Part shown: positions 1-8,812 of the stretch, piece after piece
Position numbering within the stretch: the stretch's first letter is position 1
Layout: each line of letters begins with the position of its first letter
NCBI GenBank assembly: GCA_964389925.1
Contig: CAYMGE010000003.1
Coordinates: 1 to 64,000, forward strand
Reading direction: 5' to 3'
Source of the DNA: CALECP01 sp964389925
GTDB taxonomy: Bacteria; Chloroflexota; Anaerolineae; Promineifilales; Promineifilaceae
Length of the DNA: 64,000 nucleotides
The notes under the pieces: generated by a model
Databases searched by the model: none
Told to the model about the DNA's origin: nothing
What the model saw: only the letters and a program-made list of their open reading frames with translations
Made by a program: the position numbers and the translations under genes

Positions 1-8
1 TTAAACTG

Positions 9-25
9 CAACAATTCCCGAAACA
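9..25. repeat. partial copy of a dispersed terminal inverted repeat
   Basis: The 17 bases CAACAATTCCCGAAACA match exactly the right terminus of the 205-bp inverted-repeat element at 31497-31701. The flanking bases resemble each other only loosely. This is probably the right end of a second copy whose body lies outside the window. Confidence 0.55.
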
Positions 26-58
26 TGTTTTCAAAAGTAAATGAAACACACCCAACAC

Positions 59-1408
59 CTATTCTGTGTACAAGGCTAGCCCCGCTGTCACACTCCCAAA
101 CGTATCGGAATGCACCTGTTCCGCGTTGGGAAAGCGCGTTTTGAGGATATTTTTGAAAATAGGGATGAGGGAGGAGCCACCGGTCGAGACAACTGCGTCA
201 ACTTGCTCGGCCGAAATTCCCGCCTTCTTCAAAACCTGTGTCAACCCTTGCTGTACTTCGACAATGTAGCCCGAAATCAAGACTTGAAACTCGCGTCGCG
301 TGATCTCGCTCTGCAAGCTAAATTTGGCAACTTCGAGCGCAATCGTTGTGACCTCTTCCTCTGAGAGCCGTCGCTTTGCCGCCTCGACCTCTTGGAAAAG
401 TGCAAATCCATAGTTGTTCAGCACAATTTCGCGCAGCTTGGCAAATGCTTCTGGCTGGTTACTCTTCATCTCCGCATTACGAATGATCGACATGTTCTCA
501 GCCCGCGAGAGTAGCGGGATCGTCTCAAAGCGTTCGAGCAGGCCGTAGGGATGGGCGGGAATCGGCCGATTTTCAGGCATCAGCCGCGCATCCTTCCCCA
601 ACAGCTTCGCCACATTGCCCGTCATAATCGCGCTGTCAAACTTATCACCTCCAACGACAACACCATACGTTCCCAGCACGCGATGGCGACTGGGTGGTGT
701 GACGTGAATCACCGATAGGTCAAGCGTGCCGCCGCCAAAATCAAAGATCAGGGCAATTTTTTCGCTCGTCTGCTCGCTTGTGTAAAAGGTCGCGGCGGCA
801 ATTGGCTCAGGTACAAATGTGACATCCTTTAGGCCAGCCAGTTCACACGCTTCGCGCATCTTTTGGATGGCAGCCGCGTCTACGGCGGGATCGGCCGAAT
901 AGCGCACAGGGCGGCCGATATGCACATTTTGCAAATCCATCCCCATCTGCATTTCAATTTTCCCGCGCACATTTGTCAACAGCAGCGCGATCATGTCCTG
1001 CACCGTGTAAAATTTGTCAAATACCCGCGTGCCGTCGTAATCTTCTTGCCCTAGCCCCATTTTGATCGTCTGGATCAGACGACCCGGCGAAGAGATGTCC
1101 TCATCAATTGTTACGTCATAAATGGAGTGAATCGGCCCATCAGGGTCGAGCGGCCCCCGCGACATCTGAGCCGTCCATGTGTCAATCGTGCCGACGACCT
1201 TCTCACGGGTGACGACCAGCCGCCCCGTGTTTTCCTTCAGATAGCGACGGATCGCTTTCTGACCGACTTCGACCTCATGTTCACGGGTGATGTAAAGCAT
1301 CGACCGCAACAAGCGGCTGGGGCGGTCGAGCATGAAAAAGTGCAGTTGACCGTCTTGTTGAACGGCAGCTGAGGTGTGGGTTGTGCCAAAATCAATGCCT
1401 ATTTGCAT
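59..1408 (-). CDS. Hsp70-family ATPase lacking the substrate-binding domain
   Basis: 449-aa actin-like ATPase related to DnaK. Phosphate-1 motif GIDFGTTHTS is at residues 4-13, phosphate-2 motif DFGGGT at 223-228, EPIAAA at 201-206, and the adenosine motif STGGSSLIP lies near residue 409. DnaK is about 640 aa; this protein stops after the nucleotide-binding fold, as YegD-like proteins do, so a classical peptide-binding beta-sandwich and lid are missing. The ATG has GGAG six bases upstream. No DnaJ or GrpE partner is nearby, so it may work in a specialised assembly or envelope role rather than general folding. The family call is firm; the client is unknown. Confidence 0.88.
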   Translation of the reverse strand: MQIGIDFGTTHTSAAVQQDGQLHFFMLDRPSRLLRSMLYITREHEVEVGQKAIRRYLKENTGRLVVTREKVVGTIDTWTAQMSRGPLDPDGPIHSIYDVTIDEDISSPGRLIQTIKMGLGQEDYDGTRVFDKFYTVQDMIALLLTNVRGKIEMQMGMDLQNVHIGRPVRYSADPAVDAAAIQKMREACELAGLKDVTFVPEPIAAATFYTSEQTSEKIALIFDFGGGTLDLSVIHVTPPSRHRVLGTYGVVVGGDKFDSAIMTGNVAKLLGKDARLMPENRPIPAHPYGLLERFETIPLLSRAENMSIIRNAEMKSNQPEAFAKLREIVLNNYGFALFQEVEAAKRRLSEEEVTTIALEVAKFSLQSEITRREFQVLISGYIVEVQQGLTQVLKKAGISAEQVDAVVSTGGSSLIPIFKNILKTRFPNAEQVHSDTFGSVTAGLALYTE

Positions 1409-1552
1409 GAACGCTCCAAATTACAAATAGAGCGGAATTTAGCATTTTTTGTAGCAAATGTCACCTGTTGTACGGGGACATTTAGGAAGAGCAATCGGTG
1501 GGTCGGTATTTGGTTATTTTCACCAAATGCCGATCTATCGATTACTATGCTA

Positions 1553-2521
1553 TCAATTAAAACTAGTCAGACAAATATCTGCACCATTTTCAAAACCGAG
1601 CGTGTATGCTTCTGCGCGTTGTGCTGGTGTGCCGTGCGCTCCGTCTGCATCGGCCGGCAGATAATCACCCACACGATAAGCCTGACGCATTCCTTCTTCC
1701 GCGTCTCCCTCATCCAGCAAACCGCGCTCATCTAAATTGTTGAGATAAGCACCCGCTAGACAGTCTGCCTCTAGTTCTGTTTGAATAGTGTATCGGCCGT
1801 TGTTGAGCAAGCCGAGATTGCTCTGAACGAGATGACCGAATTCATGTGCCATGATGTAGACGGGGGCAACATCCCCTAAGTCTGCGAGTGCATCGTTCAT
1901 CAGGCGAGTGTCATAGTAGATAGCGTGACGATAGGAGGTGTAGTAGGCATTATAGTCACTGCGTGCGCGACCTTGATAGCCGATGACGGCGTTTGGCGGT
2001 CTGTAGGTCAAATTACCCTCGTCAAACTCCGCTTGCCAGTAGGTATTAAGGTCGTCTATGGCAAAGTTGAGTAGCGTGTCTATATCATCTGGGCAGCCGT
2101 CCTCATCGAAGACGTTGTTGTAAATTTCGAGTTCATCGGCACACTGATCGTCGTCGTTGAGAATGCCATCGCCGTCGAGATCATCGGCCGATGGCTGCAC
2201 GCCATTCACCCTCTCTAACGTATCCCAATACTGCCATCTGCGCCCAGCGCGATAATAAACATCCCCCTCATCATTGACAATGACATAGCTGCGATTCCAC
2301 GCACCAACCGTGTATTCGTTGATTACGCCGCCATCAACCGCAATGATCTCTGCACAATCGGCGAACGTCGCTCCCGTTGCTGCGCGTTGGAACTGTTCAT
2401 TGGTGTAGATATAACAAGTTGCCGTCTGCCCAGACGTTTGAGCAGCAACTGGTTGGGCTAGAAACCAAATAATGCCGCCAAATAATGCGATTGCCAAACT
2501 GAATTTCCAAAATCGTAACAT
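1553..2521 (-). CDS. secreted zinc metallopeptidase with thrombospondin-3-like calcium repeat
   Basis: 322 aa. Residues 1-27 form a Sec signal peptide ending AQPVAA. The zinc signature HEFGH is at 226-230, with a downstream TELEAD (about 249-254) supplying the likely third ligand, a pattern like the YpfJ/neutral zinc metallopeptidase family. Residues about 113-142 carry an Asp-rich DLDGDGILNDDDQC segment, a thrombospondin type-3-like calcium-binding repeat, followed by another Cys and Pro-Asp-Asp. The ATG has a strong AAGGAG. It is expected to be an extracellular peptidase; substrate unknown. The calcium segment between signal peptide and catalytic domain is unusual for the family. Confidence 0.8.
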   Translation of the reverse strand: MLRFWKFSLAIALFGGIIWFLAQPVAAQTSGQTATCYIYTNEQFQRAATGATFADCAEIIAVDGGVINEYTVGAWNRSYVIVNDEGDVYYRAGRRWQYWDTLERVNGVQPSADDLDGDGILNDDDQCADELEIYNNVFDEDGCPDDIDTLLNFAIDDLNTYWQAEFDEGNLTYRPPNAVIGYQGRARSDYNAYYTSYRHAIYYDTRLMNDALADLGDVAPVYIMAHEFGHLVQSNLGLLNNGRYTIQTELEADCLAGAYLNNLDERGLLDEGDAEEGMRQAYRVGDYLPADADGAHGTPAQRAEAYTLGFENGADICLTSFN

Positions 2522-2789
2522 GGTTATTTGCTCCTTGATATGCGAATTGAGATCATCATACAGAGGAAATCATGCGATTGGAAGGGTTTGTAAACGAGTG
2601 GGAGAAGATTTTACAAAGGCGTTACAACTGGCACTTTAGGTTACATTTCCTTTACAAATAGGGTGTTTGAATCATGCAAAATTCGGCCGATTCCACGTAA
2701 GATACAACGTAGCAACCTCGTCAGTTTCTTTGGCGAATACCCCTTTGTGCCATAATCGGCACCAAAATATCCAGAGAAAGAAAGAGAGA

Positions 2790-3782
2790 ATGATGCTTGT
2801 AAAACAAATTATCGGTGACGTAGTATTTGAAGAATTGGCGACAGAATGGGACATACTTGTGCAGGGCGGGATGACAGACACGCCCTTTCAATATCGCGCC
2901 TATCAACAGGGCTGGTGGCAAAATTTAGGGGAGGGCGAGCTACAGACGCTAGCAGTTTATGAGAGCGAGACGCTAATTGGCATTGGCTGTTTCAACGTGC
3001 GGGGAGAACGGGTCGTTTTTAATGCCAGCAAAGAAGAGACCGACTATTTGGATGTGATTTGCTCGGCCGAAAACGCAACCACCGTCTGGAATGCGATCTT
3101 TGATTATCTTTGCGGCGATGATTTCCCAACGTGGAACTGTTTGGATTTCTACAACATACCCGCCGATTCACCCTCCTGTTCAATTGTGGAGGCACAAGCC
3201 GCTAATCGCGGCTTTTCTTTTGCCAGCGAACGTGCTGAGGTCTGCCCCATCATTCCGCTGCCAGCGACATTTGAGGAGTATCTCAACGCGCTCGACAAAA
3301 AACAACGCCATGAAATTCGTCGCAAATTGCGTCGTGCAAAAGGGGCAGAGGCCGAGCTGCACATTGTCAGTTCAGATGATGACCTGCCAGCCGAGGTAGA
3401 CGCATTTTTAGAGCTGTTGGTGAAGTCAACATCCGAAAAAGGGGCTTGGCTCAATGAGGCACGTACCCAAGCGTTTCACGATATTGCCCAATTTGCCCAA
3501 GCCGCTGACATGCTACAACTTATGTTTATCGAGGTTGAAGGGCAGAAAGCGGCTGCGCTGTTCAACTTTGTCTACAACGGGCGCACGTGGGTTTATAACA
3601 GTGGTTTGAATCCGAATGCTTTCGGCCGACTTTCACTCGGCGTTGTCCTCTCTGCACAAGCTATCGAAAAAGCGATTGAACTTGGTCACGACAGCTTCGA
3701 CTTCCTACGCGGCGATGAACAGTACAAATATCGTTTTGGCGCACATGACAGTGAAATTTTTCGCCTGATTGTCGAGAAATAG
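2790..3782 (+). CDS. GNAT/FemAB-like N-acetyltransferase (Acetyltransf_6 type)
   Basis: 330 aa from ATG 2790. This start is chosen over an upstream in-frame ATG (2667) because a purine-rich AAGAAAGAGAG precedes it and homology-like sequence begins there. Features typical of the BioF2/Acetyltransf_6 group are visible: a basic KKQRHEIRRKLRRA helix in the middle and the C-terminal FLRGDEQYKYRFGA motif. Members modify cell-envelope or polysaccharide precursors; the glycosyltransferase gene 48 bp downstream on the same strand fits an envelope role, but that is inference. The acceptor cannot be read from the sequence. Confidence 0.78.
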   Translation: MMLVKQIIGDVVFEELATEWDILVQGGMTDTPFQYRAYQQGWWQNLGEGELQTLAVYESETLIGIGCFNVRGERVVFNASKEETDYLDVICSAENATTVWNAIFDYLCGDDFPTWNCLDFYNIPADSPSCSIVEAQAANRGFSFASERAEVCPIIPLPATFEEYLNALDKKQRHEIRRKLRRAKGAEAELHIVSSDDDLPAEVDAFLELLVKSTSEKGAWLNEARTQAFHDIAQFAQAADMLQLMFIEVEGQKAAALFNFVYNGRTWVYNSGLNPNAFGRLSLGVVLSAQAIEKAIELGHDSFDFLRGDEQYKYRFGAHDSEIFRLIVEK

Positions 3783-3830
3783 CAAACGCTCATCCATCAT
3801 TTCCGCAAAGGCGGGAATCTATTTTCAACT

Positions 3831-5183
3831 ATGGACATCTTCACGAAAAAACCAATCAACCGTATCGCCGTTTTAAGCGTACATACTTGCCCTCTCGCCA
3901 TGTTAGGCGGTAAGAAAACGGGCGGCATGAACGTCTATGTGCGCGATTTCTGCCATGAACTAACGCGACGTGGTGTGCGGGTTGATGTATTCACCCGTTC
4001 ACAAGATAGCTGTGTTCCGACAATTCATGAGTTGGGTGACACAGGGCGCGTCATCCACATTGCGGCCGGCCCAGAAGAGCCGCTGCCCGTGCCAGAAGTC
4101 GCCAAACATCTCGATGAATTTGTGAGCAGTGTCGTCGCCTTTGCCGCACGCGAAGGCATCACCTATGACGTTATTCACAGTCACTATTGGCTGTCTGGGT
4201 TGGTCGCGGGTCGCTTGCAGACCTTTTGGGATGATCTGCCCGTTGTGCAGATGTTTCACACATTGGGTCACATGAAGAACCAGATCGCCACAGATGAAGC
4301 GCACCGTGCGCCTCAGTCGCGCATTGATGGTGAAATGAAGGTGATTCACAATATCGCGGATGTACTGATTGCCGCAACGCCGGCCGAGGAAGCGCAGCTA
4401 ATCGAGCTGTATGGGGCTGACCCAGCGCAAATTTCGATTGTGCCACCGGGCGTTGATCTAGAGCGTTTCGCGACAATTTCGGCTGATGAGGCCAAGCGGT
4501 GTATTGGGTTGAGAGATGAAGGGCAGAACATTTTGTTTGTCGGCCGAATCGAACCCCTCAAGGGAATCGACACGCTCCTCCAAGCCATTGGCATTTTGCG
4601 CGAACGTAGCCCTCATGTCCTCAACCGTGTCTCCGTCACCATCGTCGGCGGCGATCCTCATGCCGATACGCTCGATGCGGAAATGGCACGGCTGCAAATG
4701 ATATGTGAGACATTAGGGTTGCAAGAACTCGTCACGTTTGTCGGCTCTAAGGATCAGATGATGTTGCCATATTACTATGCCGCATCAGAAATTGTCGTCA
4801 TGCCTAGCCACTACGAGTCCTTTGGCTTAGTCGCGCTAGAGGCGATGGCAATGGGAACCCCTGTGATCGCCTCTGAAGTTGGCGGGCTTGCCCACCTCGT
4901 CCGCGATGGCGTAACCGGCTACCATGTCCCAAGCCGTGATCCGCTAGCGATGGCTCAGAAGATTTTTGCGCTGCTCAACGATTCGTATGCACAGTGGCAA
5001 ATGGGTGAATCGGCCCGTGAATATGCCCGTAAATATGCATGGTCGCATATCGTCGATACCTGCTGGGAAATCTATCAGTCGTTGCTGTGGGAACGCAATG
5101 AGGAAATCGACCTTTTGCCCCACACCCTTTTTATGACTGAATTTTCTTTCCAGCCGCCCGCGTCTTTGCCATTTGCTGTTTAG
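3831..5183 (+). CDS. family 4 glycosyltransferase
   Basis: 450-aa GT-B-fold retaining glycosyltransferase. Near the N terminus GGKKTGGMNVYVRD forms the donor loop seen in sucrose-phosphate-synthase/MshA-like enzymes; HSHYWLSG follows in the acceptor domain; the C-terminal domain has GRIEPLKGIDTLLQA and the ESFGLVALEA (E-x7-E type) motif that contacts the nucleotide sugar. Overall layout is closest to SPS-like/MshA-like GT4 proteins, but acceptor specificity cannot be assigned. It lies 48 bp after the acetyltransferase gene and is probably co-transcribed. The stop is only 2 bp from the stop of the convergent K+ channel gene. Confidence 0.85.
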   Translation: MDIFTKKPINRIAVLSVHTCPLAMLGGKKTGGMNVYVRDFCHELTRRGVRVDVFTRSQDSCVPTIHELGDTGRVIHIAAGPEEPLPVPEVAKHLDEFVSSVVAFAAREGITYDVIHSHYWLSGLVAGRLQTFWDDLPVVQMFHTLGHMKNQIATDEAHRAPQSRIDGEMKVIHNIADVLIAATPAEEAQLIELYGADPAQISIVPPGVDLERFATISADEAKRCIGLRDEGQNILFVGRIEPLKGIDTLLQAIGILRERSPHVLNRVSVTIVGGDPHADTLDAEMARLQMICETLGLQELVTFVGSKDQMMLPYYYAASEIVVMPSHYESFGLVALEAMAMGTPVIASEVGGLAHLVRDGVTGYHVPSRDPLAMAQKIFALLNDSYAQWQMGESAREYARKYAWSHIVDTCWEIYQSLLWERNEEIDLLPHTLFMTEFSFQPPASLPFAV

Positions 5184-5185
5184 AG

Positions 5186-6325
5186 CTATTGTGCGGTTTG
5201 CATGGTGATGAGAATATCGGCCGCTTCCAACTTTTCCTCCCCCTGTGGTGTATAGATGTAGCGACCTTCCCGATGGATCACAAGGGTGAGCAACTTCTGT
5301 GACTGGCGTAACTCGCGGATCGTTCGGCCGATCCACTGCGGATGATCTTCTAGCCGCCACTCGGTAAAACGCATCGTATGTTCAGCATTGTAGATCATCT
5401 GATCCCATAACTCGCCGACGATTGGACTGAGCATGTGATCGACCATTTGCAAGCCACCGACCATGTTGGGCGCGGTCACTTTATCGGCTCCTGCAAGATA
5501 AGTGCGTCGAATGTTATTTTCGTCGCTGACCCGTGCAACGATGCGTAGACGTTGGTTGTCCAGCTTGCCCATCATATCGCGTGCGCTCAAGCTGATGGCG
5601 ATGTTGTCGCGGTCATCATCCATGACGGGCAAAATGCCACGTGCGCGGCCGATGCCCGCTTGTAGCAAAATGTTCTCGTCCGTCGGATCACCGACTAAAA
5701 ATAGAACCCCCATCTCGTTGGCGAGATCCGCAATTGGCAGGTTATCTAAATCCTCGAAGTCAGCCATCTCCATCTGCGCGTACTGCCGTCGCCGTCTGGC
5801 AATATACTCTGGGTTCATCCAGTAGAGTGCTAGACGCAAGCGAGCTTCATCCGCTTCAATCAAGACGAACTGCCGTTGTCGTCGCATCAACTCTGACCCT
5901 ACGCGATGCCCAACTACCGTTGCGCCACAAATAATAAGATGATTTTCTAGCTCATCGATCTGCTGCATTCGTCGCCTCCGAATTCGTTGTTTTGCCCTTC
6001 GCGCTTGCTTTTCAATGACAGATGCCGCCAGTGAAGAGATGGCATAGCTCGCCAAGCCAATCGCGCTTAAGGTAAAGAAAATGGAAAATAATCGCCCGCC
6101 CGGTGTAACGGGAGTTAGGTCACCATAGCCAACCGTCGTAATTGTGATAATTGTCGCATAGAGCGCATCAAGTGGGTGCCAACCCTCCAGCACGACGTAG
6201 GTTAATGTGCCAATCAAGGTCAGCATGATTAGTGGAACCAACACCGGTAGAACGGCAGCTGATCGCTCACTTGGGATGCGTCGAAATAGATGATGGTAGG
6301 TGGCTGTTATCAGACGGTAGAACAT
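5186..6325 (-). CDS. two-TM potassium channel with cytoplasmic RCK/TrkA domains
   Basis: 379 aa from ATG 6325. The pore module has two membrane helices around the selectivity filter TVGYGD. It is followed by an RCK-N (TrkA-N) NAD-binding domain starting near NHLIICGATVVGHRVG and a TrkA-C-like end (MRFTEWRLEDHPQWIG onward). This is the MthK-like plan for a ligand-gated inner-membrane K+ channel. A TTG at 6436 would extend the ORF by 37 residues but would overlap the murJ start; ATG 6325 is preferred because a TATAAT on the same strand sits 7 bases upstream of it, giving a leaderless transcript. Confidence 0.87.
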   Translation of the reverse strand: MFYRLITATYHHLFRRIPSERSAAVLPVLVPLIMLTLIGTLTYVVLEGWHPLDALYATIITITTVGYGDLTPVTPGGRLFSIFFTLSAIGLASYAISSLAASVIEKQARRAKQRIRRRRMQQIDELENHLIICGATVVGHRVGSELMRRQRQFVLIEADEARLRLALYWMNPEYIARRRRQYAQMEMADFEDLDNLPIADLANEMGVLFLVGDPTDENILLQAGIGRARGILPVMDDDRDNIAISLSARDMMGKLDNQRLRIVARVSDENNIRRTYLAGADKVTAPNMVGGLQMVDHMLSPIVGELWDQMIYNAEHTMRFTEWRLEDHPQWIGRTIRELRQSQKLLTLVIHREGRYIYTPQGEEKLEAADILITMQTAQ

Positions 6326-6332
6326 CTGGGGG

Positions 6333-6362
6333 ATTATATAGGTTTGTGCGCGTCTGTCGTAA
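6333..6362 (-). promoter_or_regulatory. predicted leaderless promoter of the K+ channel gene
   Basis: On the minus strand a TTACGA -35-like box and a perfect TATAAT (6338-6333) are 18 bp apart. The -10 ends 7 bases before ATG 6325, so the mRNA should start at the start codon. No Shine-Dalgarno is seen. Confidence 0.5.
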
Positions 6363-6435
6363 TCGCTTGTGAGCGGACGGATAGCGTTTGAGAGGCGTGG
6401 TGCATCGGTGCGTTTGGAGAGATAGAATTGGGTCA

Positions 6436-8028
6436 ATGATTGAAGTTGAAGAACAATCGGCCGATACTCCCCTCCCCCCTCAAGCAGAAACCCGTCAACA
6501 AGGCGGGTTTTTACGTGCAGCCCTTTTGCTTTCGATTGGCAATATCATCAGCCGTCTGCTCGGACTTGTGCGTGAGACGGTCAAAGCAGGGCTGTTCGGC
6601 GCATCTGGCGCACTGAGTGCATTTGAAATTGCGACCTTTGTACCGATGTCGATCTTTCAACTTGTCATTGGCGGCGAGATGGTCAATTCGGCACTCGTCC
6701 CCATTTTCAGCGAATATGCGGCGAGTGAAAAGCGACGCGACCTCTGGGAAGTGGTCAGCATTTTTCTCAGTCTCGCTATCTTTGTATTGGCAATTTGTGT
6801 CGCGGGCATCATGTTGTTTGCGCCAACCATCGTCTCGCTGTTAGGTGCGGGACAGTTTCAAAACCCAACATTGCAACCCCTTGCCATTCGCTGGGTTCGT
6901 CTCGCCACACCCGCCATTCTCTTTCTGAGCCTTGCCAGCTTTATCAGCGGCGTTCTCTACGCACTCAAACGCTTCACAGCCCCTGCATTTGTCACCGCGA
7001 CGCTCAACCTCAGCTTCATCCTCTGCGCCTATCTTTGGGGCAATGAAGAAGGGCTGGTTTGGGGTCTCTTAATCGGCTCCATCTTACAAGTCCTCGTTCA
7101 AATCCCCGCGCTGCGCGATGCAAAGCTGCGCTGGCGATTTAATTGGCAGCATCCTGCCATTCGTCGCATCTTCCTGCTCTACATGCCGATTGTGCTAGGC
7201 CTCGTCGTCAACCGCGTGTCGGAAGGGGCGAGCTATCGACTAGCGACGGGACTAGGCGACAGCAATGTGTCAGCAATGCGTTTTGCGACGACGCTGTATC
7301 AATTTCCACAGGGATTGGTTGCCACCGCGCTAGCGATTGCGATTTTGCCAACGCTCTCCCATCTGGCCTTGGGTGCAGTCGGACAGTTCAAGGAGACATT
7401 AGCCGGTGGGTTGCGACTTGTTTTGGGCTTGATTTTGCCGGCCGCGCTTGGCCTGTTTGCGCTTGCCGTGCCAATCACGAGCTTGCTTTTTGAGCGTGGC
7501 GCATTTGGAGCGGAAGACACCGCGCTTGTCTCGCTGATGTTGCGCTACTATCTAATCGGGCTACCATTTGCTGCGATTGATCTGATGCTCGTTTCTGCAT
7601 CATATGCGCGACAGCGGACATGGGAACCCGCGTTGGTGGGTGTGATTAGCTTGGGGTTTTACTGGGCGGCCGCTTTATCGCTGCTCGACTCATTGGGGAT
7701 TTTTGCGCTAATGGTGGCAGATGCGGTCAAGCAAATTTCGCATGTGGGGATGATGCTGTTTGTGTTGCGACGGCAAGTCGGCCGAATTGTCGGCTTCGGT
7801 GTCATCAGCACGGCAGGGAAAGCATTGTTTGGGAGCGTGCTGACGGCGATTGGGGCTTGGGGAGCGGCCGAGATTCTCACCCCTCTTCTCACACCTACCA
7901 CCTTCATCGAAAAATCTATCCTCGTGACCGTCGCCGGCATCGTCGGGATTGCCATCTACCTACTCTGCGTCCGCTTGCTCGACATCCGCGAAGTCAAAAA
8001 TATCCTACGCGATCTCCGTAAAAGATAG
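6436..8028 (+). CDS. murJ: lipid II flippase MurJ
   Basis: 530-aa polytopic membrane protein of the MviN/MurJ (MOP) family with about 14 hydrophobic segments. It begins after a short Pro/Gln-rich head with SIGNIISRLLGLVRE, the signature first helix of MurJ, and GALSAFEIATFVP follows. MurJ moves undecaprenyl-linked peptidoglycan precursor across the membrane. ATG 6436 is used because the conserved region starts soon after and an upstream in-frame ATG (6388) adds a basic tail unlike the family. It is adjacent to, but divergent from, the K+ channel gene. Other peptidoglycan genes in the window (murE-like, lspA) are distant. Confidence 0.93.
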   Translation: MIEVEEQSADTPLPPQAETRQQGGFLRAALLLSIGNIISRLLGLVRETVKAGLFGASGALSAFEIATFVPMSIFQLVIGGEMVNSALVPIFSEYAASEKRRDLWEVVSIFLSLAIFVLAICVAGIMLFAPTIVSLLGAGQFQNPTLQPLAIRWVRLATPAILFLSLASFISGVLYALKRFTAPAFVTATLNLSFILCAYLWGNEEGLVWGLLIGSILQVLVQIPALRDAKLRWRFNWQHPAIRRIFLLYMPIVLGLVVNRVSEGASYRLATGLGDSNVSAMRFATTLYQFPQGLVATALAIAILPTLSHLALGAVGQFKETLAGGLRLVLGLILPAALGLFALAVPITSLLFERGAFGAEDTALVSLMLRYYLIGLPFAAIDLMLVSASYARQRTWEPALVGVISLGFYWAAALSLLDSLGIFALMVADAVKQISHVGMMLFVLRRQVGRIVGFGVISTAGKALFGSVLTAIGAWGAAEILTPLLTPTTFIEKSILVTVAGIVGIAIYLLCVRLLDIREVKNILRDLRKR

Positions 8029-8042
8029 CGTTTTCTCAACGA

Positions 8043-8801
8043 CTATTGAAAAATGCCAATGACAGGAAAATGATCCGATGCAGTCGGATCAACGTCGTGC
8101 ATCACATAGCAATTTAGCAGTCGCTTTGCCATCTCCTTATCTGCCAAAATATAGTCCATTCGACTGACGGGTAGACGGTGACGCATAAACGTGAAGCCGG
8201 GATCAGTTGGGCAATGTTGCCTGAAACAATCGGCATAGCCTGCACGCAATAAGCGTGGATGAGACAAGCGCAAAAAGCGATGACGTTGCAACCGGATTTT
8301 TATCTGATCTTGCGGCCGCATATAGCGCAGAATAGTGTGAACATCAACGGGGTCGCCTTTGCCAAACGTGTTGAGGTCACCCATGATAAGATGCGACTTA
8401 GGTGCTTCTCGCTCAATGACATTCAAGAGTGCAAGTGATGCAAGGTAGCGCAGCGGCTCAAAATGCCAGTATGGGTCGGGCCGAAAGTGGACGTTGTAGA
8501 CCGTTAGGGGAGCGCCTTTTACATCTAACGTCGTCGAGAGTGCAGCCTGTGTCAGTGGTTTTTTGTTGTAAATATGCCACCGCAAGATGGGGAAACGGCT
8601 AAGTGTGGCGACGTGACGATCGCCACTGCCACGCGCCCAGACGTGGTACATCTCTAATCGTTGTGCCAAATCTGCGATCACGTCTTCGTGGTCGGCTTCG
8701 TTTAGCGTCACAATATCCGCATCGGCCTGTCTAAGTGTCTCTGTGATGACATCTAGTTTCTCACGTGGCGCAAATGAGACGTTCCAAGTTAATACTTTCA
8801 T
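8043..8801 (-). CDS. endonuclease/exonuclease/phosphatase (EEP) family hydrolase
   Basis: 252 aa with the metal-dependent EEP fold: TWNVSF at residues 4-9, a catalytic-side LNEADHED, MGDLNTFG (Asp/Asn metal and transition-state residues) and the C-terminal ASDHFPV His motif. No signal peptide. Such proteins cleave phosphodiester bonds in nucleic acids, lipids or small molecules, and the substrate cannot be told. It ends 14 bp from the convergent murJ stop and lies immediately downstream of the tandem glycosidase-like lipoprotein genes, with which it may be co-transcribed. Confidence 0.85.
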   Translation of the reverse strand: MKVLTWNVSFAPREKLDVITETLRQADADIVTLNEADHEDVIADLAQRLEMYHVWARGSGDRHVATLSRFPILRWHIYNKKPLTQAALSTTLDVKGAPLTVYNVHFRPDPYWHFEPLRYLASLALLNVIEREAPKSHLIMGDLNTFGKGDPVDVHTILRYMRPQDQIKIRLQRHRFLRLSHPRLLRAGYADCFRQHCPTDPGFTFMRHRLPVSRMDYILADKEMAKRLLNCYVMHDVDPTASDHFPVIGIFQ

Positions 8802-8812
8802 GTGTACAAGGT

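Noticed and set aside
6326..6436. N-terminal extension of the K+ channel from TTG 6436
   Set aside because: It would run through the leaderless promoter and up to the murJ start, and the added residues show no pore or membrane feature.
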